Shown here: one piece after another, positions 20,318-32,932 of the stretch
Numbering within the stretch: the stretch's first letter is position 1
Layout of the letters: each line of letters begins with the position of its first letter
DNA from: Costus lasius
Lineage: Eukaryota > Streptophyta > Magnoliopsida > Zingiberales > Costaceae
Assembly: GCA_027563935.2 (NCBI GenBank)
Contig: CM050453.2
Coordinates: 62,294,018-62,358,017 of the forward strand
Direction: 5' to 3'
DNA: 64,000 bases
The notes under the pieces: model-generated
Databases searched by the model: none
What the model saw: the letters and a program-made list of their open reading frames with translations, nothing else
What the model was told of the DNA's origin: nothing
Made by a program: the position numbers and the translations under genes

Positions 20318-21115
20318 CTAGAGGTTGAGCAACCTCAACCCCATATCTCTAGTACGACCATCATGCTTCTGCTGCGCCAAAGCCTTGGTCAGTGGGTCGG
20401 CTAGATTGCTCTCTGTGTCAACTCTGCTAATCTTGACATCACCTTGATCAATGATCTCTCTGATAATGCGAAATCTCCTGAGTATGTGTTTGGACCTTTG
20501 ATGAGACCGTGGTTCCTTAACATGTGCAGTTCCCATTGTTGTCATAGTAGAGCTCAATGGGATCCATTGCACTTGGAACCACCTGATGTTCAGAAAAGAA
20601 CTTCCTGATCCAAACGGCTTCATTGGCTGCCTCAGAAGCAACCACATACTCAGCTTCGGTTGTAGAATTAGCTATGGTGGATTGCTTGAAGCTCTTTCAG
20701 CATACAGCACCTCCAACAAATAGCTGGTCTGCGATCTGAAGTCGTCAGGATCAGACTGGAATGACTCATCAGTGAAGCCCTGCACACTGAGCTCTTCCTG
20801 TCCCCGTAGACCATACAGAATAAATCCTTAGTCCTTTTCAGGAAACTCAAGGATATTCTTTACAGCCACCCAGTGCTGTAAACTTGGATTGGATTGGTAT
20901 CGGCTGGTTATGCTTACAGCATAACCCACATCTGGTCTAGTACACAGCATTGCATACATGATTGATCCCATTGCCGAAGCATAGGGAATTCGACTCATGT
21001 TATCCCTCTCAGCCCGTGTTGTAGGACACTGTCTCTTTGAGAGAGTAAGGCTATCTCTCACTGGAAGGTATCCTTTCTTGGATTGCTTCAAGTTGAACCT
21101 CTCTAGGACCTTATC
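20318..21115 (-). pseudogene. Element E RNase H and end of RT, degenerate
   Basis: Minus-strand frames read, from right to left, the RT-RNase H linker (KKGYLPVRDSLTLSKRQCP, CTRPDVGYAVSITSRYQSNP), RNase H core pieces, and the C-terminus with HVKEPRSHQRSKHI and ESNLADPLTKALAQQKH, ending at a stop at 20318-20320. At least two frame changes separate these pieces (around 20660 and 20840). The protein is close to the family-1 RNase H but clearly a different lineage. Its upstream continuation is at 30152, on the other side of element D. RNase H would degrade the RNA template during reverse transcription; this copy is dead. Confidence 0.88.
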
Positions 21116-22728
21116 TGTTGGGGTATGCCCTTAAGCCTAATGTTTGAGGCCTTGGGATTGTAACAGTATCATGTAATAAACTCTTGTGTTTATAAAGGCA
21201 TGGTTGTTATTCAGGTTGTTACCTTGTCTGCTGCAATAAGTATACTTCTGAATAATGTCTCAAAGCTGTTCAGCTAGGCTGACATGCAGTAAAGTCCTTA
21301 GTCGAGATATCTTGGTGAACATGAGACAGCCTTGATATGATTGAGACTAATATGTGTTCTAATCTTATAGGATGCTTCGAGCATGGAATAAGATGTAGAC
21401 TCATGGGTACATTGGATGTACTGGACAGACCCTACTAGGATATTCAGTTGCTTGTCACAATGTGAATAATCCTTGATTGCGACAAGTGGCACATTTCCTC
21501 TGACTTGAGATCACTTGTGTTTCTAAATGATGATTGTCATTGTTTTGAGGTAGTTCAATATCATTTGAGAAATAATGATTATAGACTATCTTGGATAATG
21601 AGCTTGAGTCATGTTAGGGCACTAGTGATAGACATAGGATTGCCGTCTCCTTGTTTAAGGAGTGTGATGTTCTAAAGGGGCCCCCTGGATGAGATGATTG
21701 AGAAAGTGTATGGCCATACCCAGGTGACAGTGTTCATCTGATCTAATCATGCTCATCATATTGGAGCTACAAGCTTGACACGCTTGTCCAATAAGAACAT
21801 CCAGTGGCAAAGGTTTTATGCATGCCTTGTGAATTGGATTCACACTTGTGCTGTGGTTTGGGTGTAGTCTTGGAAGACTCTTTTCTTTATACCGGGAGAC
21901 AGTGATGTGTTGCTAGATACCCCTCACTGATCGTGATAACGTGGGTTATCGTTACCGACATTTAAAGGAAACCCTCAGGGTCGCACAATTTGATGATATG
22001 GCTTACTTAAGTCAGATCGTGTGGACTGAATTGTTCGAGATCAGTTTAAAGGGATTTAATCTCTGATTGTAAGTGAGATCTAGTCTGATCATGTATGATT
22101 GATTAGAGCTTGAGATCGGTAAGCTTCGATCGAGAGAATAGATGCTAGATCGGTGAGATCAGAAGCATCAAGAGATCGACGGTGGTCTTTGAACCAGACC
22201 AAGATGAACCGGCTCATGGATGAGCGAGTGGTTCAAAATAAGAGGAGAGATTTGCGACTTGTGAACGTTGAGACGTGTTTGCTATTTTTATGATAGCATG
22301 TCTCTTACGTGACCACATCTCACGTTGGCTCTATGGTCGCTCATCACTCTCGCCTCTTCCCTCTTCTCGTGTGGCTTGCTCTCTCGTGAAGAAGAGTTTT
22401 GACGAAAAGAAGGAGGAAATCGCTAAGCAAGTTTTTCTCTTCCCTTCATACGATTGTGATACTTGGACGATCCTTGCTAGCACAAGGGACGACAAGAAGA
22501 AGCGCATTCTCATCTTGTGTGTGACGATTTGGAGAAGATCTCGTTTGATCTTTGCTTCCAAGGCGCCATCTAGAAATGGCCATGGTATGAATCGCATTCA
22601 TTCTTGTTTACAAGTTATATTAAGTTAATCATACTTCATGCACCGATTCTTTGAAACCCTAGTATCCGCTGCCCATGTTTCTGTTTGCGCTAGTTTAGGG
22701 TTTTTCCCCCTTAGTCAGGGGACTTTCA
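21116..22728 (+). repeat. 5' LTR of element D (1613 bp)
   Basis: TGTTGGGG to GGGACTTTCA. It is shorter than the 3' copy because about 55 bp is deleted just after GATCGACGG (around 22180). It carries hairpin 22270-22304 (GCTAT/ATAGC inside GAGAC/GTCTC) and ATGGCCATG|GT at 22576-22586. Confidence 0.96.
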
Positions 22729-22730
22729 AT

Positions 22731-22742
22731 TGGTATCAGAGC
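22731..22742 (+). other. Primer-binding site of element D
   Basis: TGGTATCAGAGC two bases after the LTR end; tRNA-iMet type. Confidence 0.95.
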
Positions 22743-23631
22743 AAGGTTAACGCATGTTTTTATGATTGCTTAATGCTTGGTCTTCATGTTTGATCCATAC
22801 TTGTGCATATGCTTAGATCTACATGACATGCGAAAGTGTTATGATAGTTTTTATCATCTTGCGAAAATACATCTATTATGTATGTTTCTATCTTTTGCGC
22901 ATGTTTGATGTGTTGGCGCATCTTAGGTTTTCAAAATCTAAATTACTTGCGCGACCTCACTAGATCTAAGGCCTTGCATTAAACCCTTAGACGGGTTATT
23001 AGGGTTGAAGTCACCCCCTAGGTTAGATCCAAAAGTCTGATCAGACCATCTGACAGCCTTGATGGGTTGACCAGGTAGCACCTGTGCGCAAGCACGTGGT
23101 GGCTACAGGTCGGCTGCAGACAGGCGTGTAGCGATGTCTAATTGAGACAACCGATGAACGCACATGAGTTAGGCCCGGGGTCACACCCGCTTGCCAGACC
23201 TCATTGTGGTTGTTCAGCCCTGGCGCATGCATGGTTGACCTTATGGTCGACTCAAGTCAGTTAGGACTTGGTGCATGCAAGGGCAGTGGATCTGACTAGG
23301 ATGGATGAGTGGATCCCTAGTAATGGACCGTTGTAAGGTTGTAGGGCAAATAAGGAAATTAAAATTGATGCCTATGGGGTTTTCAAAATTTAATTTTCAT
23401 GAATGGATCACATATTGAATGATGCCATGTGCTTGTCTATTTATTCTTATGTGGGCTGCCCATGTTAAATGTCTGCTGTGCTGGGGCCTGCGTGCCTGGA
23501 AATTAAAGTTGTAAATTAATTATTGTGATCTGCGCATCACATTGCTTTAATTTATAAAATGTAATTGACCTGCGTGTCAATCTTGTCTAGATAGTTAAAT
23601 TTGTACTTTAATTAGACAAGAGCACAGAGCA

Positions 23632-23700
23632 CACTTGGTAGAGGCGCATGCAGTAGTGGCTAGACCAGGTGGGAGGTCCAGGGTTCGACTCTGGGACCAG
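23632..23700 (+). other. tRNA-like segment in D's leader
   Basis: It contains a D-loop-like TTGGTAGAGGCGC and a T-arm/B-box-like GGTTCGACTCT (23682-23692) inside a stem of GGTCC and GGACC. The acceptor stem and a complete anticodon arm are not seen, so this is not a working tRNA gene. G has the same segment (47848-47915); A's leader lacks it. Most likely a captured tRNA or SINE fragment. Confidence 0.5.
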
Positions 23701-24027
23701 GCGCATTTACCTGGTGGGCGCACCTGAGCTGCAGTTGGCGCTTGGGCCCTGGTTTGGGCCAGATGAGCAGCAAAAGCCCCATGAACAAGAGCAAGTGAAG
23801 ACTTAAGTTATGATTAAGATCTTACTAGGGCTATGGGCTTTTACCACATAAGATCCATGCTTTCTTTTATTGTTTATATAAGTAGAACAGCATGTTTTAA
23901 TTTATCTTCTGCTATCACCATAGGAATTGCATGATAGTCAAGAAGATAAAAGACCGTTAAAATCCAACGCTTAAATATCAAGCTCGTAAGCCTTCTGACG
24001 TGAAACCTCACTGTTCTGACTATCGTT

Positions 24028-24380
24028 GGAGCCGTGTTGTACCCACTCAGTGGGCACGTCCATCTATCTTCAGACGGTGCGGGATTACACCTGCGTGTTA
24101 CAGAGAAGGGATTTATCGCTTCTCGTTGCTCAGCATAGCACGTGGTGGTCCAGGGAGTAGGTCGGGTCAGCTTGACCATGTAGGCTACATATGTGGCGCA
24201 TATGGTAGCACATGGAGGCAGCCATCTGTGGGGTCAGAGACTATGTTGTACCAACTCAGTTGGCATAGTCTGCTAGATTGCCCAGATGAAGGGGAATCGC
24301 ACGGGTTGGTGATCGGCAGGGACTGCCTACCAGAAATTAGTGCTTGTTCTCTCTGTGCATCTTATCTCGCCTAAGCGGGA
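24028..24380 (+). other. Three-hairpin RNA module H1-H3 in D's leader
   Basis: H1 24028-24061, H2 24239-24270, H3 24365-24380. H2's outer stem is GACTATG/CATAGTC where A, G and H have GACTGTG/CACAGTC, a two-sided change that keeps pairing. H3's loop is CTAA instead of CTGA. Confidence 0.65.
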
Positions 24381-24573
24381 CGCGGAGACCAAGTATGAAA
24401 TCTGGATCCCATCTCACTAAAAGAGTGTTTACTCTTTCGGGCTGTTTTGCTGGATTTTTCAGCCAGATAAAATAGTGAGAAAAAGAATCTTTCTTAAGTC
24501 CTGATTGATTCTTAACATTGACACTGACCTTGCTGTTCTTGCATTGTTGTAGATACCTGCAGCAACGAACACC

Positions 24574-27500
24574 ATGAACTTCAATGTGCGATCCCTACTG
24601 GAAAGGGAGAAGTTTGCTGGGCCGAACTTCTCTGACTGGTTTGGACACCTTAAGATCGTTCTTAAGGCTGAGAGGAAACTGTATGTCCTCGAGACGGCGA
24701 TACCGCCTCAGCCCGCTCCGAACGCCGCATGGGCGGTTCGGGATGCTTATGAAAAGCACGTCAATGATAGCATTGATGTCGCTTGCCTGATGCTAGCGTC
24801 TATGACGCCACCGCTGCAGCGTCAGCATGAGGATATGTCTGCTATAGACATGATAGCAAACCTCAAGATGTTGTATGCTGCACAGGCGAGGACAGAACGC
24901 TATAATCTGACAAAGCTTTTCTTTCAGAGCAAACTGGCTGAAGGGAGCCCAGTGGGAGCTCACGTGCTCAAGATGATTGGGCACAAGGAGGCTCTAGAGA
25001 AACTGGGGCATACCATCAACCAGGAGCTTGCTGTAGATATTATTCTGCAGTCTCTCCCGCCCTCTTTCGATGCGTTCATTATTAACTTTAATATGAACAA
25101 AATCGATTGTACTCCGGCAGAGCTGCTGAATATGCTCTTGACTACTGAGGAAACTCTGAAGGGTAAGCCTTCGACCTCTGTCTTAATGGTTCCTTCCAGG
25201 AACAAGAAGAAGGGGAAGAAGGGCAAGGCCCCTGTCAAGAACTACAGCAAGGTTCTGAAGCAGAAGGTTAAGCGGTCCAAGGAATACAGGTGTTTCCACT
25301 GTGGCCAGCTGGGTCACTGGAAAAAGGACTGTAAAGCGCTCCAAGGAGATAAGAGGGGAAGCTTCGCTTCTGGCTCAGGTATTTACGTGACGGAAGTCAT
25401 GGTTTCATCTTCTTCTATATCATGGGTGTTGGACACTGCATGTGGAGTTCACATTTGTTCAAATGTACAGGAACTCAAGAGAAGAAGGCAGGTGGGACAG
25501 CATGAGGTGGACCTACGCGTTGGAAACGGGGCACGGGTTGCTGCTGTTGCTGTAGGAGACTATTTCATTTCTTTACCATCTGGTCTTGTATTAGAACTAA
25601 ACAGTTGTTACTTTGTTCCCAGTATTACTAAAAATATTATCTCTATTCCTGCTCTTGTCAGGAAGGGATTTTCCTTTGAATGCAATATTTCAAAGTGTGT
25701 TTTATCTTTTGATAATATTGTTTATGCAACTGGTTCAATTAACAATGGGTTATTCATGTTGGACATGGTAAGTTCTATACAAAACATTGATATTAAGAAA
25801 GCCAAGTATGCTGATGACAGCACCTTGCTATGGCATAATCGTTTAGGCCATATTAACAAGAAATGCATTAAGCGGTTGCATGATCATGGACTGCTGGGAT
25901 CACTCTCCTATGAGGAGATTGATACATGCAAGGCTTGTTTAATGGGTAAAATGACGAAGTCACCTTTTCCTAACAAAGGTCAAAGGGCTTCAGGTTTACT
26001 TGACCTTATACACAGTGATGTGTGTGGGCCATTTAGTAAACATGCCAGAGGTGGCTATCAGTACTTCATTACCTTTACTGATGATTTCAGTAGGTATGGG
26101 TATGTCTATTTAATGAGACATAAAAGTGAATCTTTTGACAAGTTCAAAGAGTTCAAGAATGAAGTACAAAATCAGCTAGGCCAAAATATCAAGGCACTTC
26201 GTTCTGATCGAGGTGGAGAATACCTAAGTCATGCGTTTACTGACTATCTAAAGGAGTGTGGGATTATCTCACAACTCACTCCGCCAGGAACACCGCAATG
26301 GAATGGTGTGTCCGAAAGGAGAAATAGAACGTTACTTGATATGGTTCATTCTATGATGAGTCAGGCTACTCTTCCATATTCCTTTTGGGGGTTTGCACTG
26401 GAAACAGCTGCAAAGGTACTAAACCGAGTGCCATCCAAGGCCGTTTCTAAGACTCCATATGAGTTATGGTATGGGAAACAGCCGAGCTTGTCATTTATCA
26501 GGATCTGGGGCTGCGAGGCTTATGTCAAAAAGCTCGCCTCTGGGAAACTAGAGAGCAGATCTGACAAATGCATCTTTGTCGGTTACCCTAAGGAAACTAA
26601 GGGTTATTATTTCTACGATCCCAAAGAGAACAAGGTTTTTGTTGCTCGGACGGCCATATTTCTTGAGAAGGAATTTCTTCTGCAAGAGGCCAGTGGGAGA
26701 GAAATAAAGCTGGATGAGAATCCAGAAGAAGGACAAAGTGCGCAAGCAGAGTTGGATGAGCCTGAGCCGGTAGAACGGGTTTCTAATCAACCTGAGGCTC
26801 AGATATCACGGGAACCGCGAAGATCGGGAAGGATCCGTCGACAGCCTGAGCGCTATGACGGAGTCTACATCATTGATAATAATGAGCCCCTCTCTTATGC
26901 GGATGCGGTCAGTGGACCGGAGTCAGCGAGATGGCTTGAGGATATGCGCGCCGAAATGGACTCCATGTCAGATAACCAAGTCTGGGATTTGGTTGATCCG
27001 CCTCCGGGAGTTATCCCTATAGGCTGTAAATGGATCTTCAAGAAGAAGATTGACATGGATGGTAACGTGGTTACCTATAAAGGCAGGCTAGTTGCGAAAG
27101 GTTTCAAACAAATCTACGGGATAGATTATGATGAAACTTTCTCACCTGTAGCTATGTTTAAGTCTATTCGGATTCTTTTCGCGATAGCTGCATATTATGA
27201 TTATGAGATCTGGCAGATGGATGTGAAAACAGCTTTTCTTAATGGAAATCTGGATGAGAATGTGTATATGACACAACCGGAAGGTTTCACTAATCCATCA
27301 GATCGTCATAAGATATGCAAGTTAAAGAAGTCCATTTATGGACTGAAACAAGCATCGAGAAGCTGGAATATTCGTTTTGATGAATCAGTCAGTAAATTTA
27401 GTTTCATCAAGAACGAGGATGACCCGTGTGTATATAAGAGGTTTAGTGGGAGCGTGATTACTTTCCTAGTCCTCTACGTCGATGACATCTTGATCATTGG

Positions 27501-28458
27501 AAATGACATTCCTGAAATGCATGCAGTTAAGGCATGGTTAAGGAAATGTTTCCAGATGAAAGATCTAGGAGAAGCAGCTTATGTATTAGGTGTAAAGATC
27601 TACAGGGATAGATCTAAGAGGCTTCTCGGGCTGTGCCAGAGTACTTACATCGATAAAGTCCTGGAGAGATTTCATTTAGAGAATTCTAAACGATGATATC
27701 TTCCAGTCAGACATGGTCTGAATCTTTCGAAGAGTCAGTGTCCACAAACACAGACTGAGAAAGATGAAATGGACAATACGCCTTATGCTTCGGCTATTGG
27801 ATCCATTATGTATGCGATGTTGTGTACTCGCCCAGACGTCACTTACGGGTTAAGCGTGACCAGTCGGTTCCAAAGTAATCCAGGTCAGGCACACTGGATT
27901 GCAGTCAAGAACATTTTAAAATATCTGCGGAGGACCAAAGATATGTTCTTGATTTATGGTGGTCAGGAAGAACTCAGTATTGAAGGATATACTGACGCTT
28001 CGTTCCAGTCTGACCAGGATGATTTTCGATCACAATCAGGCTATGTTTTTAGCTTGAATGGAGGAGCAGTGGTGTGGAAGAGTTTCAAACAGTCAACTGT
28101 TGCTGATTCCACAATAGAAGCCGAGTATGTTGCAGCCTCGGAAGCATCCAAGGAGGCAGTGTGGATTCGTAAGTTCGTGAGAGAACTTGGTGTTGTTCCT
28201 TCGAGTGCAGATCCTTTGGTTATCTTCTGTGATAACACTGGAGCAATCGCACAAGCAAAGGAACCACGGTCACACCAGAAGTCCAAGCACATACAGAGAC
28301 GGTTTCAGTTGATCAGGGAGATCATAGATCGTGGCGAGATCAAAGTCTGCAAGGTTCATACAGATGACAATCTAGCAGACCCGCTTACAAAGCCTCTGGC
28401 GCAGCAGAAGCATGAGAAGCACTGTAATAATATGGGTTTGAGATTTCTCAACCATTAG
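24574..28458 (+). pseudogene. Element D copia polyprotein, one nonsense codon
   Basis: A frame of 1294 codons broken only by TGA at 27694-27696 (codon 1041), where relatives have GGA (Gly), just after the RT domain. Domains with approximate residues: gag 1-230, CCHC knuckle CFHCGQLGHWKKDC 239-252, protease WVLDTACG near 287, integrase HHCC from 418 and DDE residues near 480, 543 and 581, RT from about 817 with YVDDI near 967, and RNase H from about 1139 (YTDASF, FCDNT). The natural stop is TAG at 28456-28458. The first residues are MNFNV where other copies have MSFNV. An RNase H residue near EAEY is Ile where others have Thr (TIEAEY). Losing RNase H by truncation would prevent reverse transcription, although suppression of TGA cannot be excluded. 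Confidence 0.95.
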
Positions 28459-28478
28459 ATTAAGTGCAAGTGGGAGAT

Positions 28479-30146
28479 TGTTGGGGTATGCCCTTAAGCC
28501 TAATGTTTGAGGCCTTGGGATTGTAACAGTATCATGTAATAAACTCTTGTGTTTATAAAGGCATGGTTGTTATTCAGGTTGTTACCTTGTCTGCTGCAAT
28601 AAGTATACTTCTGAATAATGTCTCAAAGCTGTTCAGCTAGGCTGACATGCAGTAAAGTCCTTAGTCGAGATATCTTGGTGAACATGAGACAGCCTTGATA
28701 TGATTGAGACTAATATGTGTTCTAATCTTATAGGATGCTTCGAGCATGGAATAAGATGTAGACTCATGGGTACATTGGATGTACTGGACAGACCCTACTA
28801 GGATATTCAGTTGCTTGTCACAATGTGAATAATCCTTGATTGCGACAAGTGGCACATTTCCTCTGACTTGAGATCACTTGTGTTTCTAAATGATGATTGT
28901 CATTGTTTTGAGGTAGTTCAATATCATTTGAGAAATAATGATTATAGACTATCTTGGATAATGAGCTTGAGTCATGTTAGGGCACTAGTGATAGACATAG
29001 GATTGCCGTCTCCTTGTTTAAGGAGTGTGATGTTCTAAAGGGGCCCCCTGGATGAGATGATTGAGAAAGTGTATGGCCATACCCAGGTGACAGTGTTCAT
29101 CTGATCTAATCATGCTCATCATATTGGAGCTACAAGCTTGACACGCTTGTCCAATAAGAACATCCAGTGGCAAAGGTTTTATGCATGCCTTGTGAATTGG
29201 ATTCACACTTGTGCTATGGTTTGGGTGTAGTCTTGGAAGACTCTTTTCTTTATACCGGGAGACAGTGATGTGTTGCTAGATACCCCTCACTGATCGTGAT
29301 AACGTGGGTTATCGTTACCGACATTTAAAGGAAACCCTCAGGGTCGCACAATTTGATGATATGGCTTACTTAAGTCAGATCGTGTGGACTGAATTGTTCG
29401 AGATCAGTTTAAAGGGATTTAATCTCTGATTGTAAGTGAGATCTAGTCTGATCATGTATGATTGATTAGAGCTTGAGATCGGTAAGCTTCGATCGAGAGA
29501 ATAGATGCTAGATCGGTAAGATCAGAAGCATCAAGAGATCGACGGTTAGATCTGGAGCCTTAGGGTTTAATTTGATCTAGACCATGTCGCTTGGCTTATT
29601 TGGTCTTTGAACCAGACCAAGATGAACCGGCTCATGGATGAGCGAGTGGTTCAAAATAAGAGGAGAGATTTGCGACTTGTGAACGTTGAGACGTGTTTGC
29701 TATTTTTATGATAGCATGTCTCTTACGTGACCACATCTCACGTTGGCTCTATGGTCGCTCATCACTCTCGCCTCTTCCCTCTTCTCGTGTGGCTTGCTCT
29801 CTCGTGAAGAAGAGTTTTGACGAAAAGAACGAGGAAATCGCTAAGCAAGTTTTTCTCTTCCCTTCATACGATTGTGATACTTGGACGATCCTTGCTAGCA
29901 CAAGGGACGACAAGAAGAAGCGCATTCTCATCTTGTGTGTGACGATTTGGAGAAGATCTCGTTTGATCTTTGCTTCCAAGGCGCCATCTAGAAATGGCCA
30001 TGGTATGAATCGCATTCATTCTTGTTTACAAATTATATTAAGTTAATCATACTTCATGCACCGATTCTTTGAAACCCTAGTATCCGCTGCCCATGTTTCT
30101 GTTTGCGCCAGTTTAGGGTTTTTCCCCCTTAGTCAGGGGACTTTCA
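28479..30146 (+). repeat. 3' LTR of element D (1668 bp)
   Basis: TGTTGGGG to GGGACTTTCA, followed by TTATC. It retains the segment lost from the 5' LTR. The hairpin equivalent is at 29688-29722. Confidence 0.96.
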
Positions 30147-30151
30147 TTATC

Positions 30152-31105
30152 AATGTGGGTACTCTGACTAAGGGCCAAGAGGCTCTTGGATCTATCCCGG
30201 TAGATCCTCACGCCTAGAATATAGGCAGACTCCCCTAAGTCTTTCATCTCAAAACATTTCCCCAACCATGTCTTCACAGCTTGAAGACTAGGGATGTCGT
30301 TTCCGATGAGCAGTATGTCATCGACATACATGACCAGAAAAGTCACCAAGCTCCCCCTGAATTTTCTATATACACAGGCGTCATCTTCACTTTTAATAAA
30401 GCCATAATCTCTCACAGCTTCATCAAACTGAAGATTCTAACTTCGAGATGCTTGCTTTAATCCATAAATGGATTTCTTTAGCCTGCAGACTTTACTAGTA
30501 TCTGCAGGATGGATGAAGTCATTAGGTTGTGTCATATACACATCCTTAGTCAGCTTCCCGTTAAGGAACGCAGTCTTCACATCCATCTGCCATATCTCAT
30601 AGTCATGATATGCAGCTATAGCAAGCAGAATCCGAATGGATTTGATCGTGGCAACTAGCGAGAAGGTTTCATCATAGTCCACCCCGTGGACTTGTTTAAA
30701 TCCTTTAGCCACTAGTCTACCCTTATAGGTAACTATTTTGCCATCCATGTCTGTCTTCCTCTTGAAGACCCATTTACACCCTATGGGTTTTACCCCATCA
30801 GACAGCTCAACCAAATCCCAAACTTGGTTAGCCGACATGGAATCCATCTCAGATCGCATGGCCTCAAGCCATCTCTCGGAGTCCGGTCCACTGACCGCCT
30901 CATCATAAGTCCTAGGTTCATCCTCAATGATGAAGATCCTGTCGTGTTGGGTCGGCAGCGACCCATACCTCTCAGGTGCACGACGAAACCTCCCAGACCT
31001 ACATGGGACCTGTGTCTGAGCCTCAGGTTGCCTAGCAACCGGTGCAGGTGGCTCAAATTCCATCTCTTTGTCTTTGTGGTTGCACTTGGTCCTCATCCAA
31101 GTCAA
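30152..31105 (-). pseudogene. Element E reverse transcriptase, degenerate
   Basis: Minus-strand RT homologous to family 1. Reading right to left: linker with SGRFRRAPERYG, the RT N-terminus (WDLVELSDGVKPIGCKWVFKRK is the equivalent segment), IWQMDVKTAFLNGKL, YGLKQASRS, then after a break at about 30436 the C-terminal part with MYVDDILLIGND and DLGESAYILGVRIYRDRSK. A stop or frame change separates 30437-31105 from the 30152-30415 part. The YVDD catalytic motif is still present. The continuation toward RNase H is at 21115, across element D. RT copies the RNA into DNA; this copy is inactive. Confidence 0.88.
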
Positions 31106-32327
31106 ACTTCCAGCCGGTAACTTCTTTCATGAGAAATTCTTTCTCTAGAAAGACAGCACCCCAAGCAACAAAAACTTTGTTCTCGGTTGGGACATAGAAG
31201 TACTATCCTTTAGTTTCCTTAGGATACCCCACAAACACACATTTATCAGATCTAGGTTTTAGCTTGCTAGAATCCTGACGTTTGACATAAGCCTTACATC
31301 CCCAGATCCTGATAAAAGTGAGATTTGGGCGTCTCCCACTCCATACCTCGTATGGAATCTTTGAGACACTCTCAGATGGAACATTATTCAGTATTAGAGA
31401 AGCTGTCTCAAGTGCATGTCCCCAGAATGAGGGAGGTAGAGTTGCATGACTCATCATAGATCGAACCATGTCCAACAAAGTTCGATTTCTCCTTTCAGAC
31501 ACATCATTCCATTGAGGTGTTCCAGGAGGAGTGAGTTGGGATATGATCCCACACTCTCTCATATAGTCAAAGAACTCACCGCTCAGGTACTCTTCACCAC
31601 GATCTGATCGAAGAGTCTTAATGGATCTACCAAGCTGGTTTTCTACTTCATGTCTAAACTCCTTAAATTTCTCAAAGGATTCAGACTTATGTCTCATCAG
31701 ATAGACATAACCATATTTACTGAAGTCATCAGTAAACGCGATGAAGTAGTTGTACCTTCCTCTGGCTTGTTTATTGAAAGGCCCATACACGTCAGTATGT
31801 ATGAGATTTAATAAACCTCCTGCCCTCTCACCAGTCTTGGTGAAGGGCGCCTTTGTCATTTTCCTTAATAAACAAGGTTCACAAGTATCAAATTCCTCCA
31901 AGGAACTTGAATCTAACAACCCATTTTCATGCAGTTGTCGAATGCAATTCTTGTTTATATGGGGTAATCGACAATGCCGTAGGAAAGCACCAACTGAACC
32001 ACTCAGTTTGGTCCTTTTATTATTTATTTTACAAATAGAGCTATCCATGTCCAAGACATGCGGTCCGTTGCACAAAGTACCCTTCCCATAAAACATGTTT
32101 GCAAAAGAAAAAGAACATAAGTTCTCTTTTATTTCAAACCTAAATCCTTTCTTTGCCAAGCAAGGAGTGGATATAATGTTTTGGTAAGGGAAGGTACATA
32201 ATAGCAATTGTCTAGCTTTAACTGAAGTCCTAAAGGCAGGGAGAGAAACTCCTACAGCAACAGCAGCAACTTGTGCCCTGTTACCTATCCGTAGGTCAAT
32301 TTCTCTAGGCCTTACCGATCTATCCTT
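31106..32327 (-). pseudogene. Element E integrase and preceding linker, degenerate
   Basis: The longest open piece is 31203-32207 (minus). It shows an altered HHCC finger (HCRLPHINK with CEPCLL; the first part is LRHC where functional relatives have LWH), DLIHTD-equivalent LIHTDVYGPF, DDFSKYGYVYLM, LRSDRGEEYL and WNDVSERRNRTLLDMVRSMM, so the D, D and E residues of the DDE triad remain. The segment 31106-31202 is the integrase-RT linker (a shifted frame resembling FVAW...FLEKEF). The interval 32208-32327 links to protease with frame breaks. Confidence 0.87.
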
Positions 32328-32932
32328 TCAGAGCCATCGCATATTTGTACAAATATGAGCTCCATATGCGGTATCCAATACCCATTTCATAGGAGTAGAA
32401 AGGTTGACTTCGGTAACACAAATACCTGAGCATGAAGACAAGGCCTTGCCTTTCTTCTCCTCATTCTGAAGTTGCAACATGTCCTTCAACATGTGAGGTG
32501 GCCCTCCACATGAATAGCACCTACTATTCCTGATCATATCCATCTTTAATTTTAGTTCCTTGGTGAAGCCTTTCGGCTCAACACACTGAATATCAACTTT
32601 AGGAGGATTGAGCTCAACCAATTCATCAAAGAGCTGCCTCAGATTAAAAATAATCTCAGAGGCACTCTTCGATTCATATTACCCTCTAAATTCAGGTGAC
32701 ATGTTGGTTAGCAACTTCCAAAGTATCAACCTGATGCTTATCATAAGCATCCCTCTCAGCCGCTGAGGCCGAGCATGGAAGTGGCTCAGGAAAAAGGACG
32801 CTCAAGGACACAAAGCTTCCTTTTGATCTTGAGCACGATTCTCAAGTTCATATACCAATCCAGTAAGTTGGATCTAGCCAACTTATCCCTTTCTAGGGGA
32901 GATCGCAGTGACCAACTGCTATTGTTCACAGC
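32328..32932 (-). pseudogene. Element E gag and protease remnant (gag ATG at 43950-43948)
   Basis: The minus frame 32328-32621 has a damaged zinc knuckle (CYSCGGPPHMLKDM, final Cys lost) and protease WVLDTAYGAHIC. Right of it, broken frames match a copia gag N-terminus: SPLERDKLARSNLLDWYMNL resembles the family-1 start. The intervening gag core seems shortened. The start codon lies at 43950-43948, because F inserted two codons inside the gene; the ACAGC target copy is shared by both sides. Confidence 0.8.

Larger units (their letters stand above)
22743..24573 (+). other. Untranslated leader of element D
   Basis: About 1.8 kb with no credible protein frame. It contains the GCAA-loop hairpin (23075-23106), a tRNA-like segment (about 23632-23700), H1 (24028-24061), H2 (24239-24270), H3 (24365-24380) and a CTGAC/pyrimidine/AG acceptor-like site ending at 24552. 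If spliced from the LTR donor at 22585, the intron would be 1968 nt and gag would be extended in frame. Confidence 0.75.
21116..30146 (+). mobile_element. Complete copia family 1 element D, nested in element E
   Basis: LTRs 21116-22728 and 28479-30146, PBS 22731-22742, polyprotein frame 24574-28458, polypurine tract 28462-28478. The target duplication TTATC is intact (21111-21115 and 30147-30151). By eye the LTRs differ by about five substitutions and one 55-bp segment, near 22180-22190, missing from the 5' LTR. It lies in E at the RT-RNase H junction, in the opposite orientation. Confidence 0.97.

Noticed and set aside
23632..23700. A functional tRNA gene in D's leader
   Set aside because: No acceptor stem, incomplete D-arm and anticodon arm; only the T-arm and part of a D-loop are convincing.
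27769..28458. Separate 229-codon gene in D (and 61717-62406 in H)
   Set aside because: This is the in-frame RNase H tail of the polyprotein after a nonsense codon or the LTR I insertion.
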